NCBI RefSeq assembly: GCF_001687325.1
Contig: NZ_LZRD01000001.1
Location: 62,001 to 126,000 of the forward strand
Origin: Streptomyces sp. PTY087I2
GTDB taxonomy: Bacteria > Actinomycetota > Actinomycetes > Streptomycetales > Streptomycetaceae
Reading direction: 5' to 3'
Length of the DNA: 64,000 bases
Each line of letters opens with the position of its first letter. Position 1 is the stretch's first letter. Of the stretch, positions 17,565 through 25,438 are shown piece after piece. The translations under genes and the position numbers were made by a program. Below the pieces are notes generated by a model, which was not told where the DNA came from, searched no databases, and saw only the letters and a program-made list of their open reading frames with translations.

Positions 17565-18530
17565 TCAGCGCACCCGTCCGCGCGGCTTCAGCGGAGTGGC
17601 GGGAAGCTCCGGGGCGGGCAGGCGAGCGCCGTCGTAGCCCCGCACCTCGCCGAACCGAGAGCCCTCCTCCCAGTCTTTTCGCGCCTGTTCGATCTCCTCC
17701 TGGGAGCGGCCGATCCAGTTCCAGAACATCACCAGCTCCTCCTCGAACGGCTCGCCGCCCAGGAGCATCAGACCGGCGTCGGAGACGGCGCGCAGCGGCA
17801 GTTCGGTGCGGCCGCAGCCGAGGTAGAGCATCGATCCCGGCAGCACGGGTACGCCGTCGACCTCGGCCTCGCCCGACATGGACAGGACCGCGTACTCGAA
17901 GTCGGGGTCCAGGGGCAGACGGGCCTCGGCGCCGCCGGTCAGGGACAGGTCGGCGCCGACGATCGGTGTGTACGCCGTACCGGGCGAGGCCGCCCCGTCC
18001 AGTTCGCCGAGGATGACGGTGGCGGAGAGGCCGGGGGCGGTGACGACGGGCAGGTCCGCATGGTGCTGGAAGTGCGGCTCGACGTGGCGGTGGGCGTCCG
18101 GAAGAGCCACCCAGAGCTGCGCTCCGTGCAGAAGCCGGGCGTGTTCCTTCGGGCTCTCCTCGGAGTGGCTGATGGCGCGGCCCGAGGTCATCAGGGCCAG
18201 CTCCCGGGGGCGTACCGTCTGGAGACTGCCGAGGCTGTCCCGGTGCAGCACCTCACCCTCGTGGAGCCAGCTGACGGTCTGGAGCCCCATGTGCGGATGC
18301 GGCGGGACCTGCATGCCCGGTTCGTCGGCGATGTCGTCGGGGCCGTAGTGGTCCACGAAGGCCCACGCGCCCACCATGCGCCGGCCGAGGTTGGGCAGCA
18401 GGCGGCGGACCTCGGTGGACTCGCCCAGCTGGACGCGGCGGGGAGCCAGCAACTCACGGACGGGCTCGGCGACGACGAAACCCCGCCCTCCGCAGACAGA
18501 GGGCACGGCCTGGCGATCGAGATTGCTCAT
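17565..18530 (-). CDS. Pirin family protein
   Basis: Bicupin of the pirin family, 321 residues, usual length. The N-terminal cupin holds the metal-site region PHPHMGLQTVSWLHEGEVLH, with the clustered His and Glu ligands, and SGRAISHSEES with a further His. The C-terminal half (GEAEVDGVPVLPGSMLYLG) is the second cupin. Bacterial pirins have been linked to quercetinase activity or to protein regulation; which applies here is unknown. The ATG at 18530 gives MSNLDRQAVPS, the typical start. It is divergent from the TPR gene at 18677. Confidence 0.9.
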   Translation of the reverse strand: MSNLDRQAVPSVCGGRGFVVAEPVRELLAPRRVQLGESTEVRRLLPNLGRRMVGAWAFVDHYGPDDIADEPGMQVPPHPHMGLQTVSWLHEGEVLHRDSLGSLQTVRPRELALMTSGRAISHSEESPKEHARLLHGAQLWVALPDAHRHVEPHFQHHADLPVVTAPGLSATVILGELDGAASPGTAYTPIVGADLSLTGGAEARLPLDPDFEYAVLSMSGEAEVDGVPVLPGSMLYLGCGRTELPLRAVSDAGLMLLGGEPFEEELVMFWNWIGRSQEEIEQARKDWEEGSRFGEVRGYDGARLPAPELPATPLKPRGRVR

Positions 18531-18676
18531 GGCGCTCAACCTATTCCCGTAGAGGCGTGGACCACCGGGCCCCACGCCGGAATATTAGTGGAATGTTCAA
18601 CCAGTGTGGGGTGTTCTCATGGCTGAACGTACGGCGGGCGGTCCGGAGACGGACCGCACCACACGAAGGAGGACAG

Positions 18677-19042
18677 GTGAGCGAGACCGAGACCTACTAC
18701 GAGTTCGGCACCGCCGCCGACCGGTGGGACCGGGCGCAGATGTTCTTCGAGGCGAAGGAGTACCTGACGGCGGCGCGGATCCTGGGCGGACTTGTCGAGG
18801 AGGCGCCGGAGCAGGTCGCCCCGAGGCTGCTGCTGGCCCGCTCCTACTACCACTCCGCCCGGCTGGGAAAGGCCGAGCAGGAGCTGCGGAGGGTTCTGGA
18901 GCTCGACCCGGTGGAGACGTACGCGCACCTCATGCTGGGCCGGACGCTGGAGCGCCAGGGGCGCAGCGGTGACGCGGCGCCGCACCTGCGGATGGCCGCG
19001 GCCCTCACCGGTGACTTCGGTCCCGGAACCGACCGCTCCTGA
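18677..19042 (+). CDS. Small tetratricopeptide-repeat protein
   Basis: A 121-residue protein with about three TPR-like helix pairs: AQMFFEAKEYLTAARIL, APRLLLARSYYHSARLGKAE, and TYAHLMLGRTLERQGRSGDA. I chose the GTG at 18677 because AAGGAGG lies 6 bases upstream; the frame is open further but without a ribosome-binding site. Small actinobacterial TPR proteins of this kind are common and are presumed scaffold or adaptor proteins. It is monocistronic and closed by a strong hairpin. Confidence 0.85.
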   Translation: MSETETYYEFGTAADRWDRAQMFFEAKEYLTAARILGGLVEEAPEQVAPRLLLARSYYHSARLGKAEQELRRVLELDPVETYAHLMLGRTLERQGRSGDAAPHLRMAAALTGDFGPGTDRS

Positions 19043-19062
19043 GCCGCCACCCCGCGCCACCT

Positions 19063-19094
19063 GCCGGGCCCGCACCCTTCGGTGCGGGCCCGGC
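19063..19094 (+). terminator. Intrinsic terminator after the TPR gene
   Basis: A 14-bp perfect GC-rich stem (19063-19076 with 19081-19094) with a CTTC tetraloop, 20 bases after the stop codon, followed by CTCCTTT. Confidence 0.8.
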
Positions 19095-19154
19095 CTCCTT
19101 TACCCGTCGGTACGAGCATCGGACAATGGGATCTTCGGAACGAAGGGGTGGGGG

Positions 19155-19823
19155 ATGACCGGATCCAGGAGCGCCGCGTTACGCCGGGCGCGGTCGGCCG
19201 CGCTCATCGGGCTGGCGGTGGCGGCCTCGGCAGGCTGCTCCGGCGGCGACGGGACGAACGGGGAGGCGGGGGCAGAGCCGATCGCCCGTCCGCCGGGGGT
19301 CCACAGCTGGACCGGCAGACCGTGCGACCTCCTCACTGACGCACCGCCCGCCGAGGGGTTCAGCCTCGGCAGCACCACGGACTCCGCCTCCCCCGACATC
19401 CGCGAGGACGTCGGCAAGGACGGCGCACGGCCGCGCTACCGGCAGACCGGCTGTCTCGCGGATCTCAAGGGCTCGGACGGCACGTTCTGGAAGCTCAGCG
19501 CCACGGCCAGGGTGTACGAGGACCCCGAGCCCGCCCGTCACGCGTACCGCGTCAAGCAGGACCTCGACCGCGCTCACGGGCGCGGTCCCGAGAAGGTGCA
19601 CGACACCGCCTACGCGCTACCGGCCGACGACCGGGGCCGCCCCGGCCGCACCCTCCTCCTGTGGAACGGCGACCTGGTGCTCACGGTGTCCGCGTACGCA
19701 CCGCACGGCAGCACGGAACGCGAGGTGCGGAAGAACCTCGAACGGATCATCAGAAACGCAGCCCGCCGTATGGAGAACGGCCTGCGCGACCAGGATGCCC
19801 CCTCCCCGTCCCCCACCCCTTGA
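19155..19823 (+). CDS. Secreted lipoprotein, DUF3558-like
   Basis: A 222-residue predicted lipoprotein. The N-terminus has arginines (SAALRRARSAA), a hydrophobic stretch (LIGLAVAA) and a lipobox SAGC with the lipidated Cys at about residue 28, then a Gly/Glu-rich linker. The mature part begins WTGRPCDLLTDAPPAEGF, resembling DUF3558-type lipoproteins. Two cysteines in the mature part (RPCDLL and QTGCLAD) could form a disulfide. The C-terminus ends in a Pro/Ser tail. The function is unknown; it would sit on the outer face of the membrane. Confidence 0.8.
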   Translation: MTGSRSAALRRARSAALIGLAVAASAGCSGGDGTNGEAGAEPIARPPGVHSWTGRPCDLLTDAPPAEGFSLGSTTDSASPDIREDVGKDGARPRYRQTGCLADLKGSDGTFWKLSATARVYEDPEPARHAYRVKQDLDRAHGRGPEKVHDTAYALPADDRGRPGRTLLLWNGDLVLTVSAYAPHGSTEREVRKNLERIIRNAARRMENGLRDQDAPSPSPTP

Positions 19824-19861
19824 TGTCAGGACCCCGAAGCCCCCGGGCCCGACGCCTCGGG

Positions 19862-20581
19862 TCAGGTCTCCGGGCGGGCGTTCGCCACCCTGTCGAGCCA
19901 CTCCTTCATGAGCGCCGCCTCGGCGGTGCTCAGGCCCGCCCCGTGCTCCTTCCGCAGCAGGGCGCTCAGCCGGGCCGCCGCCGTGGGGACTTCGGCGTCC
20001 GCCGGTGCGCCCGGCGACTCCTCCGGCGGCAGTTCGGGCGTGAGCACCGTCGCGTACAGCGCGTCCCGTACCCGGTGGGACACCTCGATGTCGTCGAACG
20101 TCGCCGGACGGGACACCAGCATCAGCGCCACCCCCACATTGGCCGACATGATCATCTGGGCGGCCAGCTCGGGCGCGACGCGTATCCGGCCCTGGGCGGC
20201 GGCCCGTTCGAGGTCCCCGGTCAGGATCCGGTGGGACTCCAGGGCGGCGGCAGGTGGCGTGCGCATCGCCGGCGAGTTCATCAGCCGGTAGAGATTGCGG
20301 TTGTCGAGGGCGAAGGCGACGTGACTGTCCCACCCCCGCCGCAGGTCCTCCACGGCGTCCGTCGTCTCGCCGCGCTCCCTCTTCGTCGCCAGGTACTTCT
20401 CGAAGCCGTGGTCGACGACGGCCGACAGCAGTCCTTCCTTGTCGCCGAAGTGACGGTAGAGGGCCGGCGCGCCCACCTTCGCCGCCTCGCACACGGCGCG
20501 CGTGGAGATGTCGCCGTCGGGCGATTCCCTGACCAGGGTGGCGGCCACTTCCAGGATGCGTGTCCGGGTACTCGTGCTCAC
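19862..20581 (-). CDS. TetR family regulator cotranscribed with an SDR gene
   Basis: A TetR-type regulator of about 239 residues. The helix-turn-helix reads ISTRAVCEAAKVGAPALYRH, then FGDKEGLLSAVVDHGF. Two starts are possible: GTG at 20581 (chosen; the family N-terminus begins near STRTRILEVA, and TTGATAG upstream looks like a -10 element) or GTG at 20605. It follows the SDR gene by about 30 bases on the same strand, so it is probably the second gene of that operon and represses it through the repeats at 21449-21481. Confidence 0.85.
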   Translation of the reverse strand: MSTSTRTRILEVAATLVRESPDGDISTRAVCEAAKVGAPALYRHFGDKEGLLSAVVDHGFEKYLATKRERGETTDAVEDLRRGWDSHVAFALDNRNLYRLMNSPAMRTPPAAALESHRILTGDLERAAAQGRIRVAPELAAQMIMSANVGVALMLVSRPATFDDIEVSHRVRDALYATVLTPELPPEESPGAPADAEVPTAAARLSALLRKEHGAGLSTAEAALMKEWLDRVANARPET

Positions 20582-20613
20582 CGGACGGACGCTATCAAGC
20601 GGCACGGCGGCCC

Positions 20614-21375
20614 TCAGACGATGCCGCCGTTGGCCCGCAGCACCTGCCCGTTGACCCAGCGGGCCGGACCCGCGAGGAAGGACACCACCTCGGCTATGTC
20701 CTGCGGGGTCCCCAGCCGCTCCAGCGGCGGCTGGGCTGCCATCCGCGCGACGGTCTCCTCGTCCTTGCCGTCCAGGAAGAGCGCGGTGGCGGTCGGCCCC
20801 GGCGCCACGGCGTTGACCGTGATGTCCCGGCCGCGCAGCTCCCGGGCGAGGATCAGAGTCATGGCCTCGACGGCGCCCTTGGTCGCGGCGTACGCGGTGT
20901 ATCCGGGCAGGGACAGCGACAGCACCGAGCTGGAGAAGTTGATGATGGCCCCGCCCGCGCGCAGCCGCCGCGCCGCCTGCTGGTCGACGACGAACGTGCC
21001 CCGGATGTTGGTGCGGTGCATCCGGTCGAGCGTGTCGAGTTCGAGCTCGGCCAGCGGGGCGAGCGCCATGACGCCCGCCGCGTGCACCACCACGTCGATG
21101 CCGCCGAACGCCTCCTCGGCGGCGTCGAAGAGCGCGGCGACCGCCACCTCGTCGGCCACGTCCGCCTGCCGGGCGATCGCCTCGCCGCCCGCGGCGGTGA
21201 TGGCGGCGACGGCGGCTTCCGCCTCGGTCCGGTTGCCCGCGTAGTTCACGACGACCGCGAAGCCGTCGGCGGCGAGGCGTTCGGCGCTCTCGCGGCCGAT
21301 GCCCCGGGATCCTCCGGTGACCACGGCCACCCGGCGAGGGGCGGATGTCGATGCTGCTGTGGACTGTTCGGTCAT
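20614..21375 (-). CDS. SDR family oxidoreductase
   Basis: Classical short-chain dehydrogenase/reductase of 253 residues. The cofactor motif TGGSRGIG is near residue 20, HAAG replaces NAAG at about 97, and the active site has Ser (INFSSSVLS) and YAATK. The C-terminus PARWVNGQVLRANGGIV is typical of FabG-like enzymes. VVNYAGN with no Asp after strand 2 favours NADPH. It is the first gene of an SDR-TetR operon. The substrate is unknown; such pairs often detoxify quinones or carbonyls. Confidence 0.92.
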   Translation of the reverse strand: MTEQSTAASTSAPRRVAVVTGGSRGIGRESAERLAADGFAVVVNYAGNRTEAEAAVAAITAAGGEAIARQADVADEVAVAALFDAAEEAFGGIDVVVHAAGVMALAPLAELELDTLDRMHRTNIRGTFVVDQQAARRLRAGGAIINFSSSVLSLSLPGYTAYAATKGAVEAMTLILARELRGRDITVNAVAPGPTATALFLDGKDEETVARMAAQPPLERLGTPQDIAEVVSFLAGPARWVNGQVLRANGGIV

Positions 21376-21448
21376 GGCTTCGCTCCTGGCGACGGGGGTC
21401 GCGGCCGTTCCGTGAAACCCGATGACATCAACGCTAACACCAATACGA

Positions 21449-21481
21449 TAGCGACGCTACCTCTCGATCGTAGCGACGTTA
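21449..21481. promoter_or_regulatory. Twin operator-like sites before the SDR-TetR operon
   Basis: TAGCGACGCTA (21449-21459, symmetric around its central base) and TAGCGACGTTA (21471-21481) lie exactly 22 bases apart, two helical turns. A third related half, CATCGCTAC, is at 21487-21495. They lie about 75-120 bases upstream of the SDR start and are likely targets of the operon's own TetR protein. Confidence 0.6.
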
Positions 21482-21528
21482 ATAAGCATCGCTACCCGTC
21501 ATCGTTACCCGCCCCGGGCCCGCCCGCA

Positions 21529-21571
21529 CACGACAGAACCCGCCGGATGCTCCCCGGCGGGTTCTGTCGTG
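21529..21571 (-). terminator. Strong terminator after cbtA
   Basis: An 18-bp perfect stem (21529-21546 with 21554-21571) with a 7-base loop, 20 bases past the cbtA stop. It lies between the converging end of cbtBA and the SDR promoter region. Confidence 0.85.
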
Positions 21572-21590
21572 CGGCGTGCGTCGGTACGGC

Positions 21591-22346
21591 TCAGCTCACC
21601 GCACTCGCGGTACGCGGTGCCGCCTCGCGGGCAGCGGGCGTCAGAAGCCGCTCGGTGAGATAGCCGAAGACGAGGCCGAAGGTGGTCCACAGCGTCGCCT
21701 GGACCGCCAGCGTCGAGAGCCGGAACTGCCACAGCAGGGTCGCCGGGAAGTCCTTGCCCACCTCGTCGAAGGAGGGCAGGAAGGCGTAGGCGAGTCCGAT
21801 CAGCAGGACGAAGCCGGCGACGGCCGCGATGCTCGCGTTCCAGTTGCCCAGGCGGGGGGCGAGCCGCTTGCCGATGATGACGGCGGCGACGGCCAGCAGC
21901 ACGCCGAGGGCGACCATCAGGAAGAACAGGGTGGTGCGCTTGCCGATGGTGTCCGGGTTGCCGACGGCGGGCGGGTTCGCCGGGTACTTGAGGAACGGCA
22001 CGACGTAGACCGTGAGCAGGGCGGCTCCCGCGATCAGCGCCGCCGTGGCACGGGGGCCGAAGTTGCCGATGCGGCCGAGGGCGTAACAGAACACGAGGGC
22101 GGCGATCCCGCCCACCGCGACGCCGAAGACCAGGACGCCGGTGGCGAGTCCGCCGGTGGCCTGCATGGTGCGGCTGACCAGTTCCTCGCCGCCGCCGTGG
22201 TCATGGCTGTGGGCCTCTTCGAGGGCGATGGCCGCGTCCACCTGGGACTCGCCGAGGAAGTAGGCGACGACGAGCGCGAGCGCGCCCGCGATCAGACCCG
22301 CGAGCATGCCGCGCACGAGCAGGGCTCTGACAGATATGGAGTTCAC
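21591..22346 (-). CDS. cbtA: Predicted cobalt transporter subunit CbtA
   Basis: A 251-residue membrane protein with about six hydrophobic segments, the usual CbtA architecture. Segment 1 is GMLAGLIAGALALVVAYFLG; the HSHDHGGGEE loop after it is a metal-binding feature, followed by ATGGLATGVLVFGVAVGG. The C-terminus carries LWTTFGLVFGYLTERLL. CbtA and CbtB form a predicted cobalt importer serving cobalamin synthesis. It follows cbtB by 85 bases on the same strand, downstream of a cobalamin riboswitch, and ends at a strong hairpin. Confidence 0.92.
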   Translation of the reverse strand: MNSISVRALLVRGMLAGLIAGALALVVAYFLGESQVDAAIALEEAHSHDHGGGEELVSRTMQATGGLATGVLVFGVAVGGIAALVFCYALGRIGNFGPRATAALIAGAALLTVYVVPFLKYPANPPAVGNPDTIGKRTTLFFLMVALGVLLAVAAVIIGKRLAPRLGNWNASIAAVAGFVLLIGLAYAFLPSFDEVGKDFPATLLWQFRLSTLAVQATLWTTFGLVFGYLTERLLTPAAREAAPRTASAVS

Positions 22347-22431
22347 GATGGTTTCCTGATTTCTCTTGCTTGCCGCGTCCGCCGGTCCCCCCGGCGGATG
22401 TGTTCCTCGGTGCCCTGGTTACTCAGGTGTG

Positions 22432-22647
22432 TCAGTGGCAGGGGAAGCCGAGCAGGTGGCGGCCGTCGTGAACCCACTCGTGGACGCCTTCGCCCGAGAT
22501 GAGTGCGGTGGCGCCCTGTTCGGCGCCGACGAAGTACAGCAGGACGAGCATGAGAATGCCGAAGAAGACCGCCCACGGGGCAAGGGCCTTCGCCGAGATC
22601 GGAGTGATCTCGGATGTCCCCGTGGCGGAAACGGCGGACTGTGCCAT
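22432..22647 (-). CDS. cbtB: Predicted cobalt transporter subunit CbtB
   Basis: A 71-residue protein with one membrane helix (LAPWAVFFGILMLVLLYFVG) and a C-terminal His-rich metal motif (EWVHDGRHLLGFPCH), which is the CbtB signature. GGAGG precedes the ATG. It is the first gene of the cbtBA operon. The leader carries a B12 riboswitch, so expression should fall when cobalamin is plentiful. Confidence 0.93.
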   Translation of the reverse strand: MAQSAVSATGTSEITPISAKALAPWAVFFGILMLVLLYFVGAEQGATALISGEGVHEWVHDGRHLLGFPCH

Positions 22648-22692
22648 GGCAGAACCTCCTGTGGGAACACGCGTCCCTGTCGTGGTGCCTCA

Positions 22693-22786
22693 GACGAAGG
22701 TGCCGGGTCTGACTTACCGCCCGAAGGCGGCTTCACAGTGGCGCGACCGTGCCGGATTCCCACCGGACTTCCGTGCCACCCTCGTC
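22693..22786 (-). promoter_or_regulatory. Cobalamin riboswitch controlling cbtBA
   Basis: On the minus strand the B12 box GCCACTGTGA (22733-22742) and AGTCAGAC (22707-22714) are present in the right order, with the CCGGTGGGAATCCGG stem-loop before them. A 10-base P1 helix closes the element: 22777-22786 pairs with 22693-22702, with one G-U pair. This is the aptamer core of the cobalamin family. It lies 45 bases upstream of the cbtB start, so control of translation initiation is plausible. Confidence 0.92.
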
Positions 22787-22912
22787 ATGGTCGACGTGAC
22801 CATACCGCCTGTACGCAGGCACCGCCATGGTCGAATGTGCGGCGCCCCGGAGGGCGGATTCCTTGGGGCGACAGGGCATTGGGCCCCCTGATACGGGAGG
22901 GAAAGCAGGGAC

Positions 22913-23503
22913 ATGACAGTACGGGTGATGTTGATCTCACCGGCGATGAACGCGGCGCTCCGGGAGGCGCGCTTCGACGGGGACTCCCCTCTCGACCGGT
23001 CCGGCCGGGAGCGTGCGCGGGCCGCCGCCGGTGCGGTGCCGACGGCCGGGCTCACTCTCAGCGGCACCTCCGGCCGGTGCCGCGAAACCGCCGTGGCCCT
23101 CGGCCTGGCGGCCCGCACCGAACTGGCCCTGGCCGGCTGGGACCTGGCGGGCTGGGCCGGCCGCCGCCTCGACGAAGTGGCCGCCGCCGAACCCGCGGAG
23201 GTCGCCGCCTGGCTCGGCGACTCGTCGGCGGCTCCGCACGGCGGCGAGTCCCTGCGCGACCTGGTCGAACGGGTCGGAGCGTGGCTGGACTCCCTCGGCA
23301 GACCGGACGCATCTGGCGGGAGAGTCCTGGCGGTGACCGAGGCCGCGGTAGTCCGGGCGGCGGTCGTCCACGGCCTGCGGCTGCCGGCGGAGGCGTTCTG
23401 GCGGCTGGACGTCGCCCCGCTGACGCTGACCGAACTCAGCGGGCGCTCCGGCCGGTGGAACGTGGGGCTCGGACGCCCCCTCACCGCTCCCCCGGCCGAC
23501 TGA
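22913..23503 (+). CDS. Histidine-phosphatase-fold protein lacking the catalytic RHG motif
   Basis: A 196-residue protein with the phosphoglycerate-mutase/CobC-like layout: a first strand VMLISPAMNAALREARF, an arginine helix SGRCRETAVALGL, HGGESLRDLVERVGAW, and a last strand VLAVTEAAVVRAAVVHGL. In active enzymes the first strand ends with RHG and the last with a second catalytic His; both are replaced here (SPAMN; TEA). It is divergent from cbtBA and its riboswitch, which suggests a role related to cobalt or cobalamin, perhaps a non-catalytic relative of alpha-ribazole phosphatase. Function is uncertain. Confidence 0.7.
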   Translation: MTVRVMLISPAMNAALREARFDGDSPLDRSGRERARAAAGAVPTAGLTLSGTSGRCRETAVALGLAARTELALAGWDLAGWAGRRLDEVAAAEPAEVAAWLGDSSAAPHGGESLRDLVERVGAWLDSLGRPDASGGRVLAVTEAAVVRAAVVHGLRLPAEAFWRLDVAPLTLTELSGRSGRWNVGLGRPLTAPPAD

Positions 23504-23579
23504 CCACCACGGCCCGGCCCTCACCGGGCGGCTGACCGCACCCCCACAGCCCTTCGCGCCCCGCGTAGCTAACTGACTG

Positions 23580-24299
23580 TCAAGATCCTTCTCTCTCCTG
23601 CCAGTCAGGCCTGACCAGCACCGCCGTGGCGACGATCTCGTCCTCGACCCGCCACCGCCCGTGCAGCGTCGTCGGCAGGGCCGGATCGGTGAGCAGCAGA
23701 CGGGCGGTGAACGTGCCCTCGGCGGCGGCAGAGCCCTCAGCCCCGCCACCGCTTCCCGGGGCGTCCGTGCGATGGAACGTCAGTTCCGCCTCGGTGAAGT
23801 CGAGTTCGACACCGGTGACCGGGTACCAGGTCTTGAAGACGCTCTCCTTGGCGCTGAACAGGATGCGGTCCCAGTGGATTTCGCCCGTGCCCTCCGGCGC
23901 GGGCGGACCGATCCGCTCGCGTTCGGCGGGCAGGGTCACCAACTCCCGTACGCCGGTGGGGAGCGGGGCGTGCGGCTCCGCGTCGATGCCCAGCGACAGC
24001 ACGTCCTTCGCGCGGGCCAGCGCGGCCGCCCGGTATCCGGCGCAGTGGGTGAGGGTGCCGACGATTCCCTCGGGCCACAGGGGTCTTCCCCGGTGACCGT
24101 GGAGTACGGCCACGGGTGGCAGGCCGAGTCCGGCCATGGCGCGACGGGCGCAGGCGCGGGCCGTCGCGAAATCGTTCCTGCGTTTGGCCACGCTCTTGGC
24201 GATCAGCGCCTCCTCCTCGGGGAAGAGGGTTCCGTCCGGGACGGTCTCCGCGCGGGTGGCCGCCGAGGAGACGTCGGCGGGCAGCAGCAGCTCGATCAC
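23580..24299 (-). CDS. 4'-phosphopantetheinyl transferase, PptT/EntD-like
   Basis: A Sfp-superfamily transferase of 239 residues that moves phosphopantetheine from CoA to carrier-protein domains of PKS, NRPS or fatty acid synthase. Motifs are GTLTHCAGYRAAALA, LGIDAEPH (Mg-binding Asp and Glu) and FSAKESVFKTWYP (catalytic Glu and Lys). The GTG start at 24299 overlaps the TGA of the metallophosphoesterase gene by 4 bases, implying translational coupling. The same pair order, phosphodiesterase then transferase, is found in Mycobacterium tuberculosis as pptH-pptT. Confidence 0.9.
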   Translation of the reverse strand: MIELLLPADVSSAATRAETVPDGTLFPEEEALIAKSVAKRRNDFATARACARRAMAGLGLPPVAVLHGHRGRPLWPEGIVGTLTHCAGYRAAALARAKDVLSLGIDAEPHAPLPTGVRELVTLPAERERIGPPAPEGTGEIHWDRILFSAKESVFKTWYPVTGVELDFTEAELTFHRTDAPGSGGGAEGSAAAEGTFTARLLLTDPALPTTLHGRWRVEDEIVATAVLVRPDWQEREGS

Positions 24300-25276
24300 G
24301 AGGTGCCTCCGGGGGTGCTCGGCTGTGCCGACGGTCCGGCCCCGGTCCGTTCCGGTGGGGCGGGCTCACCGTCGTACGGGAGGATCTGCCGGAGCAGGCC
24401 GCGCGGGTGACCCCGCTTGCGCCACTCCCTGGGGTAGCCGATGGAGACCTCCTCGAAGCGCACCCCGTCGTACCAGGTCGTACGGGGGATGTGGAGGTGG
24501 CCGTAGACGACGGCGGTGACGTTGAAGCGGCGGTGCCAGTCGGCGGTCAGTTCGGTGCCGCACCACTGGGCGAACTCCGGGTACCACATCACCGACGTGG
24601 GTTCGCGGACGAGCGGCCAGTGTCCGGCGAGGACGAGGGGTATCCGCTGGTCGTGCTCCGCGAGCCGGCGGGCGGTCTCGGCGACCCGGGCGCGGCACCA
24701 GTCCTCCCGGGCCGGATAGGGGTCGGGGTGCAGGAGGTACTCGTCGTTGCAGACGATGCCGCTCTCGTGGGCGACGGCGAGGGACTCCTCCTTCGTGTGC
24801 GTTCCGGGGGCGCGGAAGGTGTAGTCGTACAGGAGGAAGAGGGGCGCGATCGCCACCGGCCCGTCGGGGCCCGGCCAGATCGGGAAGGGGTCCTCCGGAG
24901 TGGTCACCCCGAGTTCCCGGCACAGTTCGACGAGGTGGTCGTAGCGGGCCTGGCCGCGCAGTTGCACCGGGTCCTTGGGCACAGTCCACAGCTCGTGGTT
25001 GCCGGGGGTCCAGATCACCTGGGCGAAGCGTTCGGCGAGGAGCCCGAGCGCCCACCGGATCTCCTCGGGGCGCTCCGCGACGTCGCCCGCGACGATCAGC
25101 CAGTCCTCCTCGGACGTCGGGTGCAGGGACTCGACGATCGGCCGGTTGTCGGTCACCGCCGCGTGCAGGTCGCTCACGGCCAGCAGACGGCCCCGGCCCT
25201 GCGGTCGGGATCCGTCGCCGGGGGGCGGTACGGCGGCGGGGGCACCGTGCGGTGCCGGGTCGCTCGGAGGAGTCAT
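24296..25276 (-). CDS. Metallophosphoesterase, PptH-like
   Basis: Calcineurin-like phosphoesterase of 326 residues. The metal motifs are visible: AVSDLHAAV (D-x-H), VAGDVAER (GD-x2), TPGNHELW (GNH-D/E), LAGHWPL and YGHLHIPR (GHxH). A Pro/Gly-rich N-terminal segment of about 35 residues precedes the fold. The ATG at 25276 has GGAGG nearby. In mycobacteria the homologous PptH hydrolyses phosphopantetheine from carrier proteins, opposing PptT; the 4-base overlap with the transferase supports the same role here. That function is inferred from context and family. Confidence 0.85.
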   Translation of the reverse strand: MTPPSDPAPHGAPAAVPPPGDGSRPQGRGRLLAVSDLHAAVTDNRPIVESLHPTSEEDWLIVAGDVAERPEEIRWALGLLAERFAQVIWTPGNHELWTVPKDPVQLRGQARYDHLVELCRELGVTTPEDPFPIWPGPDGPVAIAPLFLLYDYTFRAPGTHTKEESLAVAHESGIVCNDEYLLHPDPYPAREDWCRARVAETARRLAEHDQRIPLVLAGHWPLVREPTSVMWYPEFAQWCGTELTADWHRRFNVTAVVYGHLHIPRTTWYDGVRFEEVSIGYPREWRKRGHPRGLLRQILPYDGEPAPPERTGAGPSAQPSTPGGTS

Positions 25277-25438
25277 GGGCGCTGAGTTCCTGATCTGTCG
25301 GCAGTCGTCCGGCTCCGTCCGCACGGTGGGGAGCCCCTGGAGACGTAGCCTCTCACGCTCCCCTCCCGGCTCTCCCGGGGTTTCCGGTGCGGCCGCGTCG
25401 GCCGGGGCCGGGAGTGCTGACGGGCGGGTGCCGAGCCG

